Origin: Takakia lepidozioides
Taxonomy: Eukaryota > Streptophyta > Takakiopsida > Takakiales > Takakiaceae
Length of the DNA: 64,000 nucleotides
Assembly: GCA_030704615.1 (NCBI GenBank)
Contig: CM060733.1
Span: 15,626,001-15,690,000 of the forward strand
Reading direction: 5' to 3'
Position numbers and translations under genes: made by a program
In this document: positions 36,670 through 47,834 of the stretch, one piece after another
Position numbering within the stretch: position 1 is the stretch's first letter
Layout of the letters: every line of letters starts with the position of its first letter
The notes under the pieces: generated by a model
Seen by the model: only the letters and a program-made list of their open reading frames with translations
Told to the model about the DNA's origin: nothing
Databases searched by the model: none

Positions 36670-37356
36670 AATTATGCGTAGGGTGACATGTCACTTCTGG
36701 AATCAGATGCAATTGGCTGGTGGGCATCAGAGTGGTGGCATTGGTCTTGGCATGGCTGCCATCACCACGCTTATCAATCGAGAGTCAAGAGAAAATGTAA
36801 AAGGGAAAGAAGGTAACAACGACCCTTGCGGGATTGGTGGTGGTGTGAGCACCCTATGTGAACTGGGAGAGGCAGCGAAGATGTTAGATCTTGTGGATGA
36901 ATGGGCAGGCAGATATATTGTGATTCCTACTCTTGTCTTTCGCAAAGGTTTCGCGAAGGTGACAAACTCTGCAGAGTTAAGAGCTGAAGTGAGCCAGACA
37001 TCAGCCAAAGGAGCAATCTTATCAGCACCTTTGTAAGTGTGGACGACACCAAGTATTGGCAAAACAGTCTAATGGAAAGTGGTCCCATGAAATGCTATGA
37101 TTGCAGGATATGTGCAGCAAGGGCTTGGGGTAGAGGCGTTGGCAAATTTTACAAACAGCCCTGAGGCCACACAAGGTAACCTTCATCATCATCTTCAACA
37201 TGTTCATGTGCAGGATGACCTTGTCAGCACCTCTGTCAAGTGCGTCAGATTACGGCAGTGTATCACAAGATATCTATCTTCTAGTGGGCACTTATTGCAG
37301 GATATGCTCACCAAGGGCTTGCTGAAGAACCGTGCAAAGTACTTCTGGGAGGAAGT
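36670..37356 (+). pseudogene. Worn 5' part of the PPR-DYW gene
   Basis: The frame 36674-37036 contains a leader-like stretch (VSTLCELGEAAKMLDLVDEW, TNSAELRAEVSQ) that parallels PPR leaders. At 37097 a repeat piece MIAGYVQQGLGVEALANF appears, and at 37300 a second (IAGYAHQGLAEEP). The frames do not connect: the first ends at a stop near 37036, and the next ones are shifted. I read this as eroded N-terminal repeats of the gene that stays open from 37357. Confidence 0.5.
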
Positions 37357-39483
37357 ATGAAGCCCAACAAGCACACATTTATTAGTATCCTAAGGACATG
37401 CAGCAATCAAGCAGCTGTGAAACAGGGCAAGAGAATCCACGCTCAGATAATTGAAGCTGGATTAGAGTCAGATATCCATGTGGGGAATGCCCTTGTCAGC
37501 ATGTATGCAAAGTGTGGGAGTATTGAGACCTCCCGCCAAGTGTTTGACCAAATGCCTCAACGAGATGTGGTCTCGTGGACTGCAATGATTGGAGGATATG
37601 CTCAACATGGGCTTGGTCAAGAGGCATTTGAACTCTTTTGGAAAATGCAGCAAGAACGTGTGATGCCAAACAGGGTCACCTTTTGTAGTATCCTCAAGGC
37701 ATGCACAGCTCTGGAGCAGGGCAAGCGGGTCCATGCATACATCATGCAAGCAGGATATGAGTCAGATGTTCTTGTGGGAAATGCCCTTGTCAGCATGTAT
37801 GCCAGGTGTGGGAGCATGGTGGATGCACGGCAAGAGTTCGAAAAAATACCTGAAAAAAATGTGGTCTCGTGGAATGCAATGATGGCAGGATGTGCTTACC
37901 AAGGGCACTATGTAGAAGCATTTGCACTCTTCTCAAAAATGCAGCAAGTGGGCATGAAGCCCAATAAGATCACATTCATGAGCATCCTCAACACCTGTAC
38001 TTGCCCCCCAGCTGTGGTGCAGGGCAAGCAGATCCATGCTCACATAATTGAAACTGGATTTGAGACAGATGTCGCTGTGGGAAATGCCCTTGTCAGCATG
38101 TACGCCAAGTGTGGGAGTGTTTTGAGCGCATTACAAGTTTTTCATAAAATGCCTCATCGAGATGTTGTTTCATGGACTACCATAGTGGACATTCATTGCA
38201 AGTGTGGAAGTTTGGTGGATGCACGCCGAGTGTTTGACAGAATGCCTAGTAAGAATGTGGTATCATGGACTGTGATGATTGGAGGATATGCTCAGCATGG
38301 TCATGGAGTGGAGGCTCTTAGACTCTTCTGGAAAATGCAACTACAAGGTGTGCAGCCTAACAAGTTGACTTTTATGAGCATTCTCAACGCATGTGCAAGC
38401 CTGGCAGCTGTAGAAGAAGGCAAGCAGGTCCACTCCCAAATTATCAAGGCTGGATTTGAGACAGATATCCGTTTGGTAAATGCCCTAATTGACATGTATG
38501 CCAAGTGTGGAAGTGTTGTGGATGCGCGCCGAGTGTTTGACAAGTTATGCAAAGGAGATGTGGTCTCGTGGACTGCGATGATCATGGGATATTCTCAGCA
38601 AGGGCATGGCAAAGATGCTCTGCAACTTTTCAAAGAGATGCAACAGGAAGGGGTGAAGCCAAATGATGTAACATTCATTGCAGTCCTGTCTGCATGCAGC
38701 CATATGGGCCTAGTAGATGAAGGACAACATTATTTCCATTCTATGAGTAGAGATTACGGAATTATTGCAACAGGAAAACATTTTGGCTGCATGGTCGACC
38801 TTCTTGGCCGTGCAGGGCGCTTGGATGAGGCAGAGGATTTCATCAACAGATTGCCATTTAAACCAGATGCTTTGGTGTGGGGGGCTTTACTTGGTGCCTG
38901 CAGAATACATGGCAATGTGGACCTAGCAGAGCGTGCTGCAGAATGTTGTCTCAAATTGGAACCACAAACTTCTGCAGTTTATGTACTGCTAGCAAATATT
39001 TATGCTGCAGCTGGTAGGTGGGATGATAGAGCAAAGGTGAGAAGAGTTATGGAGGACAGAGGTGTGCAAAAGGAGCAAGGACGCAGCTGGATAGAGGTCA
39101 AGAATAAGCTACATGCATTTGTTGCAGAAGATAGATCACATTCGCAAACAAATGAGATCTATATGGAGTTGGAAAGGTTGATCAGGCTCATGAAGGAGGC
39201 TGGATATGTGCCTGACACGTCAGTTGTACTACATGATATGGATCAGCCGAAAAAGGTATGGTCTGTCTGCCACCACAGTGAAAAGTTGGCCATTGCTTTT
39301 GGGCTCATCAGTACGCCATCTAGGACAACCATTCGCATCATCAAGAACCTCCGGATCTGTGGCGACTGTCACACCGCCACCAAGTTCATCTCCAAAATTG
39401 TTGGAAGAGAAATCATTATAAGGGATGCCAATCGCTTTCATCTGTTCAAGAATGGGGTGTGTTCTTGTGGGGATTACTGGTGA
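37357..39483 (+). CDS. PPR protein, PLS class with E and DYW domains
   Basis: An uninterrupted 708-codon frame. PLS-type repeats start at once (PNKHTFISILRTCSNQAAV) and run to about residue 450, then L2/S2 (VTFIAVLSACSHMGLVDEG, MVDLLGRAGRLDEAEDF), E1/E2 (GALLGACRIHGNVDLAERAA, YVLLANIYAAAGRWDDRAKV) and a full DYW cytidine-deaminase-like domain. The domain has HSEKLAIAFGLI (HxE), ICGDCHTATKFI (CxxCH) and the terminal GVCSCGDYW. Such proteins are C-to-U RNA editing factors in plastids or mitochondria. Oddities: the frame begins inside a repeat and lacks an organelle presequence. At about residue 270 one P-L pair is missing, so VVSWTTIVDIHCKCGS joins two repeats directly. The real start may lie upstream across an unseen splice, or this copy is 5'-damaged. 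Confidence 0.92.
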   Translation: MKPNKHTFISILRTCSNQAAVKQGKRIHAQIIEAGLESDIHVGNALVSMYAKCGSIETSRQVFDQMPQRDVVSWTAMIGGYAQHGLGQEAFELFWKMQQERVMPNRVTFCSILKACTALEQGKRVHAYIMQAGYESDVLVGNALVSMYARCGSMVDARQEFEKIPEKNVVSWNAMMAGCAYQGHYVEAFALFSKMQQVGMKPNKITFMSILNTCTCPPAVVQGKQIHAHIIETGFETDVAVGNALVSMYAKCGSVLSALQVFHKMPHRDVVSWTTIVDIHCKCGSLVDARRVFDRMPSKNVVSWTVMIGGYAQHGHGVEALRLFWKMQLQGVQPNKLTFMSILNACASLAAVEEGKQVHSQIIKAGFETDIRLVNALIDMYAKCGSVVDARRVFDKLCKGDVVSWTAMIMGYSQQGHGKDALQLFKEMQQEGVKPNDVTFIAVLSACSHMGLVDEGQHYFHSMSRDYGIIATGKHFGCMVDLLGRAGRLDEAEDFINRLPFKPDALVWGALLGACRIHGNVDLAERAAECCLKLEPQTSAVYVLLANIYAAAGRWDDRAKVRRVMEDRGVQKEQGRSWIEVKNKLHAFVAEDRSHSQTNEIYMELERLIRLMKEAGYVPDTSVVLHDMDQPKKVWSVCHHSEKLAIAFGLISTPSRTTIRIIKNLRICGDCHTATKFISKIVGREIIIRDANRFHLFKNGVCSCGDYW

Positions 39484-41292
39484 TGCTAAATGAAACAAGT
39501 GACGACCCGTCTAATTTTTTGGACTAACTTTTGCAATGTCTCTGAACATTCAAGGCTTTAGCATGTCCACAAGGCTCCAGTGCGGGGGACGAAGGGTTAT
39601 TTCTCCTTCTCTGCCTTGTTGTCAGGATGGTGTACAGCCCTCCCCTAGACACCATCAGTTTATATATTTAGAATTTCACGATCCGTTCATGACTACAAAT
39701 ATTCAATATTGTAAAAATATATAATCGTCCATATATTAAGCAAGGTAGTTTGTTGGCTCTCTTGCAGAGAGAGACTTTGCAACATGTTGAAGTCATGGAG
39801 AAAATGTGGTCAAAGGACCTTACACCATGTCAAGGCTCCGATTGGTCCGATTGTGCTGAGTCAAGCCCCTTACTCTCTCACCTTCCGCTTATGTTTTGCC
39901 AAAGCATTAACCCTTCAAGGACCAGGCGACCCGTATCGGGTCGGGTCGAAAGATGATAAATGCGCAGATCATGTCGGATGAAAACGATTCCTAAACGAAA
40001 AGTGTAGCCCATAAATATTTACGGCCCCTGTGTTGATCGCACCCTAAAAAATCTAATCCCCCGCCGTCAGGATTTTTTGGAATCTGGACGGGTCCAAAAT
40101 CCTGTGGTTTTGGGCCCGTCAGCAGGTTGACTGGCAGACGTGGCAGGCAGGATTGGGGGAGTGTGCGTTTGCCGGCAGCGGGTGACAGCGGGGGGCTGCA
40201 TGTCCGCCCGTGCGGACAGCGGGGACCCCCGGCACGCGCGAGACGCCAGGCACGTGACCCAATCAGGTGGCAGGTGGCGGGGGCGGGAGATTCTCACCCG
40301 TGTAGGGTTTAGGTGCGTGGCCCAATCAGGTGGCCGTTGGCAGGTCATGGAGGGAGAGCGCTGAAACGCAGGGTGGAGGGCCCCGTGACTTCCTTGGTTT
40401 GTGATGACGTGGCCGGATTTTTGCCGGAAATGTCCATCGGCTCCGGCAATTCTTGGCCGGAGCTGGGATTCTAGTAGGGGTTCGGTTTTTTTTGGCAATC
40501 TTTGGCTACAAACAGCTTAGAATGTGGAATTTTTTTTCCAGGGTAACTCGGTAGGTAGGCAAACAACAACATGACGAGAGGAATTTGGATTCCCTCACAA
40601 ATTGCCCCACATTTGGGGGGATGTGTTTTTCCCATGAGAGAAATTGGCATTTTGACCCCCCTGTTTTCCCATTCAAAGCAACCATTATGCATTTTTGGAA
40701 TTTGGCTCTGGAATTTTGGGAGGCTTTGCTGTGGGTGCCATATAATCTGAATCTGGGTAGGCTGTCAATGAAAAATCAAAAAGGTTGGCAATCTGCTTGG
40801 TCAAACCAAATTTTCATGTTGAAAATATATCCAAAAAAAAAAAAAGCCTAGAATTTTTGTACTTTAGACGGTCAATTCTCCTGAAATTTTTACTTGAGGT
40901 GCATGAAGTAGGTAGGATGACTTTGGAACGGTTCATCCCCTCGGATGTTTGTCCAATGGGAGATACACCCTCATCCGTGAGGGTATGTCTGGTTTTAGAC
41001 GGGGCCCACCAAAAACAGGCTAAGCAGGCCGCCTAGAAAATAGAGTGTAGGTACTCCAAAATGGACTGGTATGTTGGGTGTGAGGGCTGCCAATGGGGCA
41101 CCCAGAGATCACATAGAGATAGCATGTTGTTGGGACGATTCCACCGAATTTCAGTCAAACCTGTTTTATTGGATGCCATCATCCAAAAATGAATAATAGA
41201 AAATCCTTTTTTGTCACTTTTTGCACAAAAGTCAAACTTACCCACTGGGGCCCTTAGGGGTTAAAAAACAATGATGTAAAAACAAGAGTTGG
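39484..41292. other. Intergenic, no gene recognised
   Basis: GC-rich block with short repeated words around 40120-40350 (ccaatcaggtggc at 40259 and 40321), then AT-rich sequence ending in an A-run at 40830-40843 that may mark a decayed retroelement tail. No coding pattern found. Confidence 0.35.
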
Positions 41293-42695
41293 CTACTCTT
41301 CAACAGCAAGGTGGTCATAGGTGGCGGCGACATGAACAAGGTGGCGATGGAGGGCTTGTGGGGTGGAAAAGAAGGGGCTGTGGTCTGAACCTTCCAACTC
41401 TAGTACGCTGTCCATTTTGTTGTCAGAGATAAGCATGTCCCGGGTTTCAGGAAGTATACAATGGTCTTTGCTGGCTTTTACGAAAACTTTGGGAACACTG
41501 CCATAGCGTTCTGTGGTGTAGATGGTCGCATCACTAGTCCCAAATAATGGAACTGGTCTCAGTAGCATCGTTGCAAGCGCTACATCCTGACCAACCCACA
41601 TTTCACAATACACAAAGTGGATCAATGTCCAGAGAATCTCTCTCTCTCTCTCTCATTGTTGAACCCCTGTTCCCATGGTTCTTCCCTCCTCCACAGGTCT
41701 GTTTCCGATGAAGGAATATTACTTGCTGACAAGAAATGGTAGTCTAGCTACAAGTTGAATAGACTGTGTGAACCTGAGAGGCTCTCAAAGGAGCTGTCAA
41801 AGGAAGGACCACTCACCTCTGAGGGGCTAGTGTTGTAAAATACGTCCTTCAAAGCGCCTTTGGAGACTGTCCATGAAGTCGGTGGGTTTGTGTCGCCTCT
41901 GCCGAAGTGGGTTTCTCGCGATCTTTGAAAGAGAGGTGATCCCTGCTGCAAAGCGATGCTCTTCCCAAGATGAAACTTAATTCGTCTAAATGTACAAATG
42001 CTTAAGTTGAACCCTCACATGGACTTACTTTACTACCATCGACGAAGATCAATAGACACGAGGAGAAGAACTACAGTGTAGAATCCAAAGGGATCCCAAT
42101 TATTGCGATGAAAGCTTTCACGCAAACAGGGGGACACCATGTGGTACAATAGTACGAACGAACTGACCTCCTGTTCACTGTTGGGAACGCCGCTGGGGAG
42201 TATGACAGCAGACACATAGATGGCAGCCGCTATCTTGTGGGGATACACCTCGCTCATTCTTCCCAAACTAATTCCCCCCAAGCTGTGGCCGACAAGGATA
42301 ATCTGTCCGTATCAATTAAGAACAAACAATTGGAGGAGTCCGTATTTAGTATGTCTGGAAAACCTTGAACCTACCGGAAATATCAAACTCAACTGAATGA
42401 AGTGGTCAGCCTGGTCCGCATGGATATGTACAGAGACAAGAACTTGGATCTCGGTGGCCAGCAACTCCCTCACCTTTTCGTCTTCGGGAAGGGACTCAAT
42501 CAGATCAGTAAGAGGCTGATTGTAGTGATCAATTGATTCGACGTTATCTACGTGGATTGTGCTGATGCCTGCACTTGTCAGATCGACCGCTGTGGCTTTA
42601 TGTCCAGCCTTCTGCAGGAGGTCAACGGTTTTGTACCAACACCAGGCCCCATGGCCGGCCCCGTGTACCAACACAAAATGGCTCCCTTTTGTCAT
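41293..42695 (-). CDS. Methylesterase (MES/hydroxynitrile-lyase-like alpha/beta hydrolase)
   Basis: Family members hydrolyse methyl esters of plant hormones (salicylate, jasmonate, auxin); the substrate here is unknown. Four exons, all phase 0: 42474-42695, 42168-42302, 41817-41945 and 41293-41586, giving 259 residues, the normal length. Exon 1 starts at ATG 42693-42695 with HFVLVHGAGHGAWCWYK (oxyanion-hole region) and YNQPLTDLIESLPEDEK. Exon 2 begins IILVGHSLGGISLGRM with the nucleophile Ser in GHSLG. Exon 3 has NPPTSWTVSKG. Exon 4 holds the acid (KVFVKASKDHCILPE, Asp) and the catalytic His (LEGSDHSPFFSTPQ). The triad and all splice sites are present, so the gene looks functional. No signal peptide, so probably cytosolic. 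Confidence 0.93.
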
Positions 42696-44239
42696 CTTTC
42701 TGAACAGATCCTTTACAAGCACACAACCCACAACAAGCTGAAAATGTAAGGAGCTGAAGTAATTCCACACTTTGGAACGTCTTGCTTTCCAGCTTGGTCA
42801 AACTTGCAAGAATGGACAACGGAAATGTCTAGTAAACCACCCCGCAAAGCAAGCTTATGCTAGCACTTGGTGGATTTGAACAAAAGAGTCAGTCTCGAGC
42901 TAATGAATTGATCACCACCGTATCTTGCATCTGGAACTTCACTCGAACACACGGTTATGTGGCTGAACTGACATTTTCTTTGTGGATTCATCTGCAAAGG
43001 GTCGTCATGGCAGGTCTGCCTCCCGTCTATTCTGACAAATTACGGCGTGATACTACTAGACTGCATGACTGATCATGCTGCCTGGAAAGTATTTCTAGAA
43101 TCTCGGCCCGGTACCTGTTGGAGCTTTCAGAACACCTGGGAGTTCTATTGGAGGTAGCAGCTTGCAATTATTTTGTCATAAAAAAAAGACCTCAGAACCT
43201 GAAATAACCTGAGAGCTTCACATGGAGTACTAATTAGAGGGGTCTCGAGGTGAAAAATTGCTACTTCCTTGGAACCTAACAATTGCAAGTATGGCTAGAG
43301 TCAGCCGGAGTCAGATCCTCAACATCCGGGAGGAGCGACGTAGAAGCCAGTACACTCTCTAATTCCTACAGCACTCACAGTACTTTCCGAAGTGTACTGG
43401 CCGCAAGCTGGTACGTCCGCCTCCCTCAAGATGTGAAGAATCAATCAATTTTGAGCAGTTATACACTGCATTGTTCAGCAAGCGATAGAGAAGCGCCACA
43501 AATCTAGACGGAGATGGGCAGTCAGGATTCAGCTGCAGCTGATAGAAATTATCCATAGTTAACATAAAATCAGCAACGGTACAGCATACAACATATTCGA
43601 AAGAGATGTTCAGCGGGCGCAACCGATTCGAACCTCAAAGCTTTCCAACTGATGAACCTTGACTTGCAGATGTGCTCCTGCGAACCTCTTGCGGAAGGAC
43701 GAGAAACAATAACAAAGTTGAAATTATAGCGGACAAACAAGAATCAGAAATCGCGGATTTGTGTCCCACAACAACCCCAGTCATCTTTTATACTCATTCT
43801 CTTGGTGGCCAGAATCGACGAAGCTAAGGAGCAGGGAAGGAGCAACGTGACCTTCTTGGGGCTGCTTACATGTTACTCGGTCAAACCTGGATAACGTACA
43901 ACGTACCTCTGTTAATGTTTTTTTCTACTCCCACAATTTTTGCATTGCAAGCTCAAATCGGCCACGAGTCGGCGAAACAGAATCAGAGCGTGGTGTGTAG
44001 CCTTCATGGGGCCCACATGACAATTGCATGCAATTGCCACCATGCAATTGCCATGTGGGACCCGCATCTACTATATGCAGCTTCGTTGTGAGTGTGCATG
44101 GAGAGGAATGGAGAAATAGAGATTCTTGTGCAAAACTCCAACACGAACGAGAGATCCAGCGGGGTTGCAGTGTGTACAGATGGACAACAAGACGGTTGTG
44201 AAAAGGAACGCGGCTGTCCATGGAAGGATCCAACCAAAG
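42696..44239. other. Upstream region of the methylesterase; no gene seen
   Basis: ORFs at 43283-43507 (+) and 43359-43622 (-) show no pattern. Near the right end an imperfect hairpin occurs at 44012-44059 (19-base arms with one mismatch, 10-base loop). Confidence 0.35.
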
Positions 44240-44321
44240 AATGTACTGTAGTTGTGGCCATTGAACCCGCGCCCACTTTGAGCGGAACACAAAGGGACAC
44301 AAGACAGAACCTACCTTTACC
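44240..44321 (-). mobile_element. LINE family A 3' end (third minus/plus set member)
   Basis: Reverse complement of the shared LINE 3' module: the core gccattgaacccgcgccca with the following ttgagcggaac parallels 10441-10470 and the complement of 32990-33050. Only the 3' end is present. Confidence 0.6.
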
Positions 44322-44639
44322 TTTGATATATCAGGAAGTGGGAGCATTACTTAGCAGAAGCCAGTTAATGTTCATAAGTGGGAAAATCTTTCGAACTTAT
44401 ATTTTATATAGTCACATCATTTGGGTCTTTTATAAAGATTTACAAGGGCTGTGTGGATCATATAATCTTCACTCTAACTTAAGCAAAATTATCCAAAGAA
44501 GGAAGAAAGAAGGGACACCCACTTTTGTATTTTTCTTGGATGTCGAAAAGGCTGATGACGAATTTGTCGTCACTGGATTTAAATTTTTGTATATTGGTTC
44601 TTTCTAAAATTTCCCAAGTCCTTGTTCTTCTATGGCGGC

Positions 44640-44845
44640 GGACCCTCCAGTGGACTCTGGATTGGACTATTGCCACTCTGCACTGTAGAGTGGACCGTCT
44701 AGCAGACTCTGTAGAATGGACTGCAGAGTGGATCTCCTCAAGCGGATCACTCTGGGTCCACCAGACTTTGCAGAGTGACCCTCTTCAGCGGACTGTGAGT
44801 CCACCGGACTTTGGAGAGTGGGTGGACCCTCTAGGAGAGTCTACA
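44640..44845 (+). repeat. Degenerate short tandem repeats
   Basis: The words 'gcagagtgga', 'gcggactctg' and 'gaccctct' recur with variable spacing of about 20-30 bases across roughly 200 bases. This makes an irregular minisatellite. No coding interpretation fits. Confidence 0.45.
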
Positions 44846-45579
44846 AATTCTCCAATGGATCATCTGGTAGACCCGGTGGATGGGGCTTATGAGGTGGCCC
44901 CATGTGCCATACCGGCGGGGCCCACAGGCGCATTGAATACACTATTACTAAAAATCGGTGGCCCCAATGACATTCTCTTTGAAAAACAAACAAAAAAAAA
45001 TAGTTTGCTCTCATTAACAAGATCACACCTACCAAGGTTGGCCCTTTGACCAAACCAGCGTCCGGGAAATAATTTCAGTTGAACCAGCCAATGGCCCCTC
45101 ATTCTGAGAACCAACCGGCTAAGTGGGTTGGGGAGTCGGTTGCTTCCCCTTAATGGTAACTGCAATAGTCAATTTCCTATGTGAACATACTCGGTAAATT
45201 TCCGAAGGTTTCAATTTTCACTCGTAAATCCTCATAATCAGTCGGCTAGCATGTAACTAGCTGCCGGTTCTCCCCGTTGGTTGGACCAAACGATACCACT
45301 TTACCTACTCCATGCTCCTACTAGGGGCCGCACCTCGGTGTCCGAACATTCTCTTAGTCAAATTATATGTTGTACGGGTTAAACTTAGAGACATAACTTA
45401 GAGACATGTGACAAATGTCAAGTGGTTACTGTTATCCCCATTAACCATCTCAAATGATCATTCTTACAAACATGTTATGTACCTTATCAAACTTGATTAC
45501 AAAGATGTGACCAATACCAAAATAAAATTCCACTCAACACGATCTTGGTGTTTTCATGAAAGACTAGGGTAGTCTGTGC
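44846..45579. other. Intergenic, no gene seen
   Basis: Nothing recognisable; short ORFs here have no family pattern. Confidence 0.35.
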
Positions 45580-46672
45580 CGTTGGCCCAAGTGTCAAGTG
45601 TCATCTAAGTCCAAGTGCAATCCCCTATGTATCCAGGTGCATCTCCTATGTCGAGGCCCAAATGCGACCTCTAGGGTAGCATGTGCCCTCGGACGAGTGT
45701 CCATTGTCATCTAAGCCCAAGTGTAAGATCTTATATGTATCCCACTCCGTCTCCTATGTTGAGGCCCAAGTGTCCATTGTCATCTAAGCCCAAGTGTAAG
45801 ATTTTCTACGTTTGCCACAACGTCTCCTATGTTGAGGCCCAAGTGTGACCTCTAGTGTAGCATATGCCGTTGGCCCATATGTGAAGAATTGAAATCTAAG
45901 ACCAAGTGTAATTTCCTATGTACCCAAGTGCGTCTCCTATGTCGAGGCCTATCTAAGCCCAAGTGCAATCTTCTATTCATGTATCCAAGTGCATCTCCCA
46001 TGTAGAGCCCCAATTGTCCACTATCATCTAAGCCCAAGTCCAATCTCATATATATCCAAATGCATCTCATATGGCCCATCTAAGCCCAAGTGCAATCTTC
46101 TATTCATGTATCCAAGTGCATCTCCTATGTAGAGCCCCAATTGTCCACTGTCATCTAAGCCCAAGTCCAATATCTTATGTATCCAGTGCAATCCCCTATG
46201 TATCAAAGTGCGTCTCCTATGTCGAGGCCCAAATGCAACCTCTAGGATAGCCTCTGCCATTGGCCCAAGTGTTCAGTGTCATCTAAGCCCAAGTATAAGA
46301 TCCTATATGTATCCAAGTGCGTCTCCTATGTCGAGGCCCAAATGCGACTTCTAGGGTAGCGTGTGCCTTTGGCCTATGTGTGAAGAATTGAAATCTAAGA
46401 CCAAGTGCAATTTCCTATGTATTACAATGCGTCTCCCGTGTCAAGGCCCAAATGCCATCTCTAGTGTAGCCTATGCCGTTGGCCCATGTGTGAAGAATTG
46501 AAATCTAAGACCAAGTGCAATTTCCTATGTATTACAATGCGTCTCCCGTGTCAAGGCCCAAATGCCATCTCTAGTGTAGCCTATGCCGTTGGCCCATGTG
46601 TGAAGAATTGAAATCTAAGACCAAGTGCAATTTCCTATGTATCCAAGTGCATCTCCTATGTCGAGGTCCATA
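45580..46672 (+). repeat. Minisatellite with ~110-base units
   Basis: Imperfect tandem units built from the words 'taagcccaagtgcaat', 'ctcctatgtatccaagtgc', 'gtctcctatgtcgaggccca' and 'gccgttggcccatgtg'. The last units are nearly identical: 'tgaagaattg' recurs at 46381, 46491 and 46601, a 110-base period. Earlier units are shorter or rearranged. The array continues at 49034-49140 beyond an inserted transposon. Confidence 0.85.
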
Positions 46673-46980
46673 TAAGCCCAAGCCAAGTAATAGATGGGGC
46701 CTGGAGTTGAATGCGAGGGAGCCGGTTCAGCCAGTGTGGACCCCCGCCCACCCCCGCGTACCGCGCGGCACCTGCCATGCGGCAGCCCCTCCCGCGCCTC
46801 ATGTACCCTCTGCCAGGACATGACACATGTCCTCTCACCCATCCCCATCTCGTCTCCCATCCTCACCTCATGCATGGCATCGTCCCCCATCCCCCCTGCA
46901 TGCCTTCATCCTCCCCATGCCACATGCTTGCGTCCATTGCATACATGGTATCCCCAAACATACATCATGCACTCAATTCA

Positions 46981-47827
46981 CACTACAACAGATTGCGATA
47001 TTTATGACTGTATATATGACTATTCTGCAGTCATAAACGGTACATATGACTTCTATGACTGTAAGTCGTGCAAACCAAGTCAATACAATGAGTATAGGAT
47101 GGTACGGTCTGGATTACTACAATCATATGAACCAAGTGATATCTCTTACTGCAGTCATATATACCATACTGCAGCCGTTGCTGCCGTGCCACGTGGCGAG
47201 GCGCAATTGATTTAAAAATTTAAATTAAATAAAAAAAAACTGAAAAAATAAAAACATATGTGAAACGCCGCGTCGCACCGCATTGTGCCACGTGGCATAA
47301 TGCATTTTATAATAATGAAAAAACCACGTGGCAGTCCATCTAGGGTACCACGTGCTATCCCTAGCTCGCCTACTAACCCTAGGGCCATCTTATCCATTTG
47401 ATTGTACTTAGGGAAGTTTGAACCTGCAATCTCTTTACTATAAGAACTATAGTTCACTACTTGTTAACCAATACACCCATTAGTCATTCATATAATCATA
47501 TGGTGTTTTAATTATATTATACACACCAAATTACAAATTCCCCAGTAGTCATCATGACTATGTAACCTCATCCATGTACACTGTAGTAATGGAAATGACT
47601 ATGAATGGTGAGCTAAATCTGGTCAATTGCCGCTAACCAGCCTTCCGCCTATTCGGGAGCCATGTAGTCATACAGACGACTATTTAGATAGTCGTTCATA
47701 TGACCACAGTCGTATATGACTGCAGGAGGTCAATTTCATATAAAAACATGGTACAGTCATGGTCAAAGTCATGAAAACCATGACTACCACGGTTTGGCAG
47801 TCATATCTACCGCGATCTGTTGTAGTG
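46981..47827. mobile_element. Non-autonomous CACTA element
   Basis: Terminal inverted repeats: CACTACAACAGATTGCG at 46981 and, as reverse complement, CACTACAACAGATCGCG ending at 47827. They are flanked by a 3-base duplication TCA (46978-46980 and 47828-47830), which is the CACTA (En/Spm) rule. Both subterminal regions are full of tatgactg/cagtcata words, as expected of transposase-binding repeats. At 847 bases it encodes nothing recognisable, so mobility would need a transposase supplied elsewhere. It sits inside the Mutator-like element. Confidence 0.85.
47385..47480 (-). mobile_element. tRNA-derived SINE-like insertion within the CACTA element
   Basis: On the minus strand an A-box-like TGGTTAACAAG (about 47461-47472) and a B-box-like GGTTCAAACTTCC (about 47413-47425) lie about 40 bases apart. 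The order and spacing fit a tRNA-like Pol III head. The 3' body is short and its limits unclear. Confidence 0.4.
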
Positions 47828-47834
47828 TCAAATC

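Noticed and set aside
40120-40500. GC-rich minus-strand ORF at 40067-40498
   Set aside because: Proline/Arg-rich composition follows from short GC repeats; no domain or splice context.
42312-42770. Longer first exon of the methylesterase reading through to 42312
   Set aside because: The GT donor at 42473 restores the family sequence directly into the GHSLGG exon; the read-through loses it.
43283-43622. Opposed ORFs upstream of the methylesterase
   Set aside because: No family pattern and they overlap antisense; treated as non-coding.
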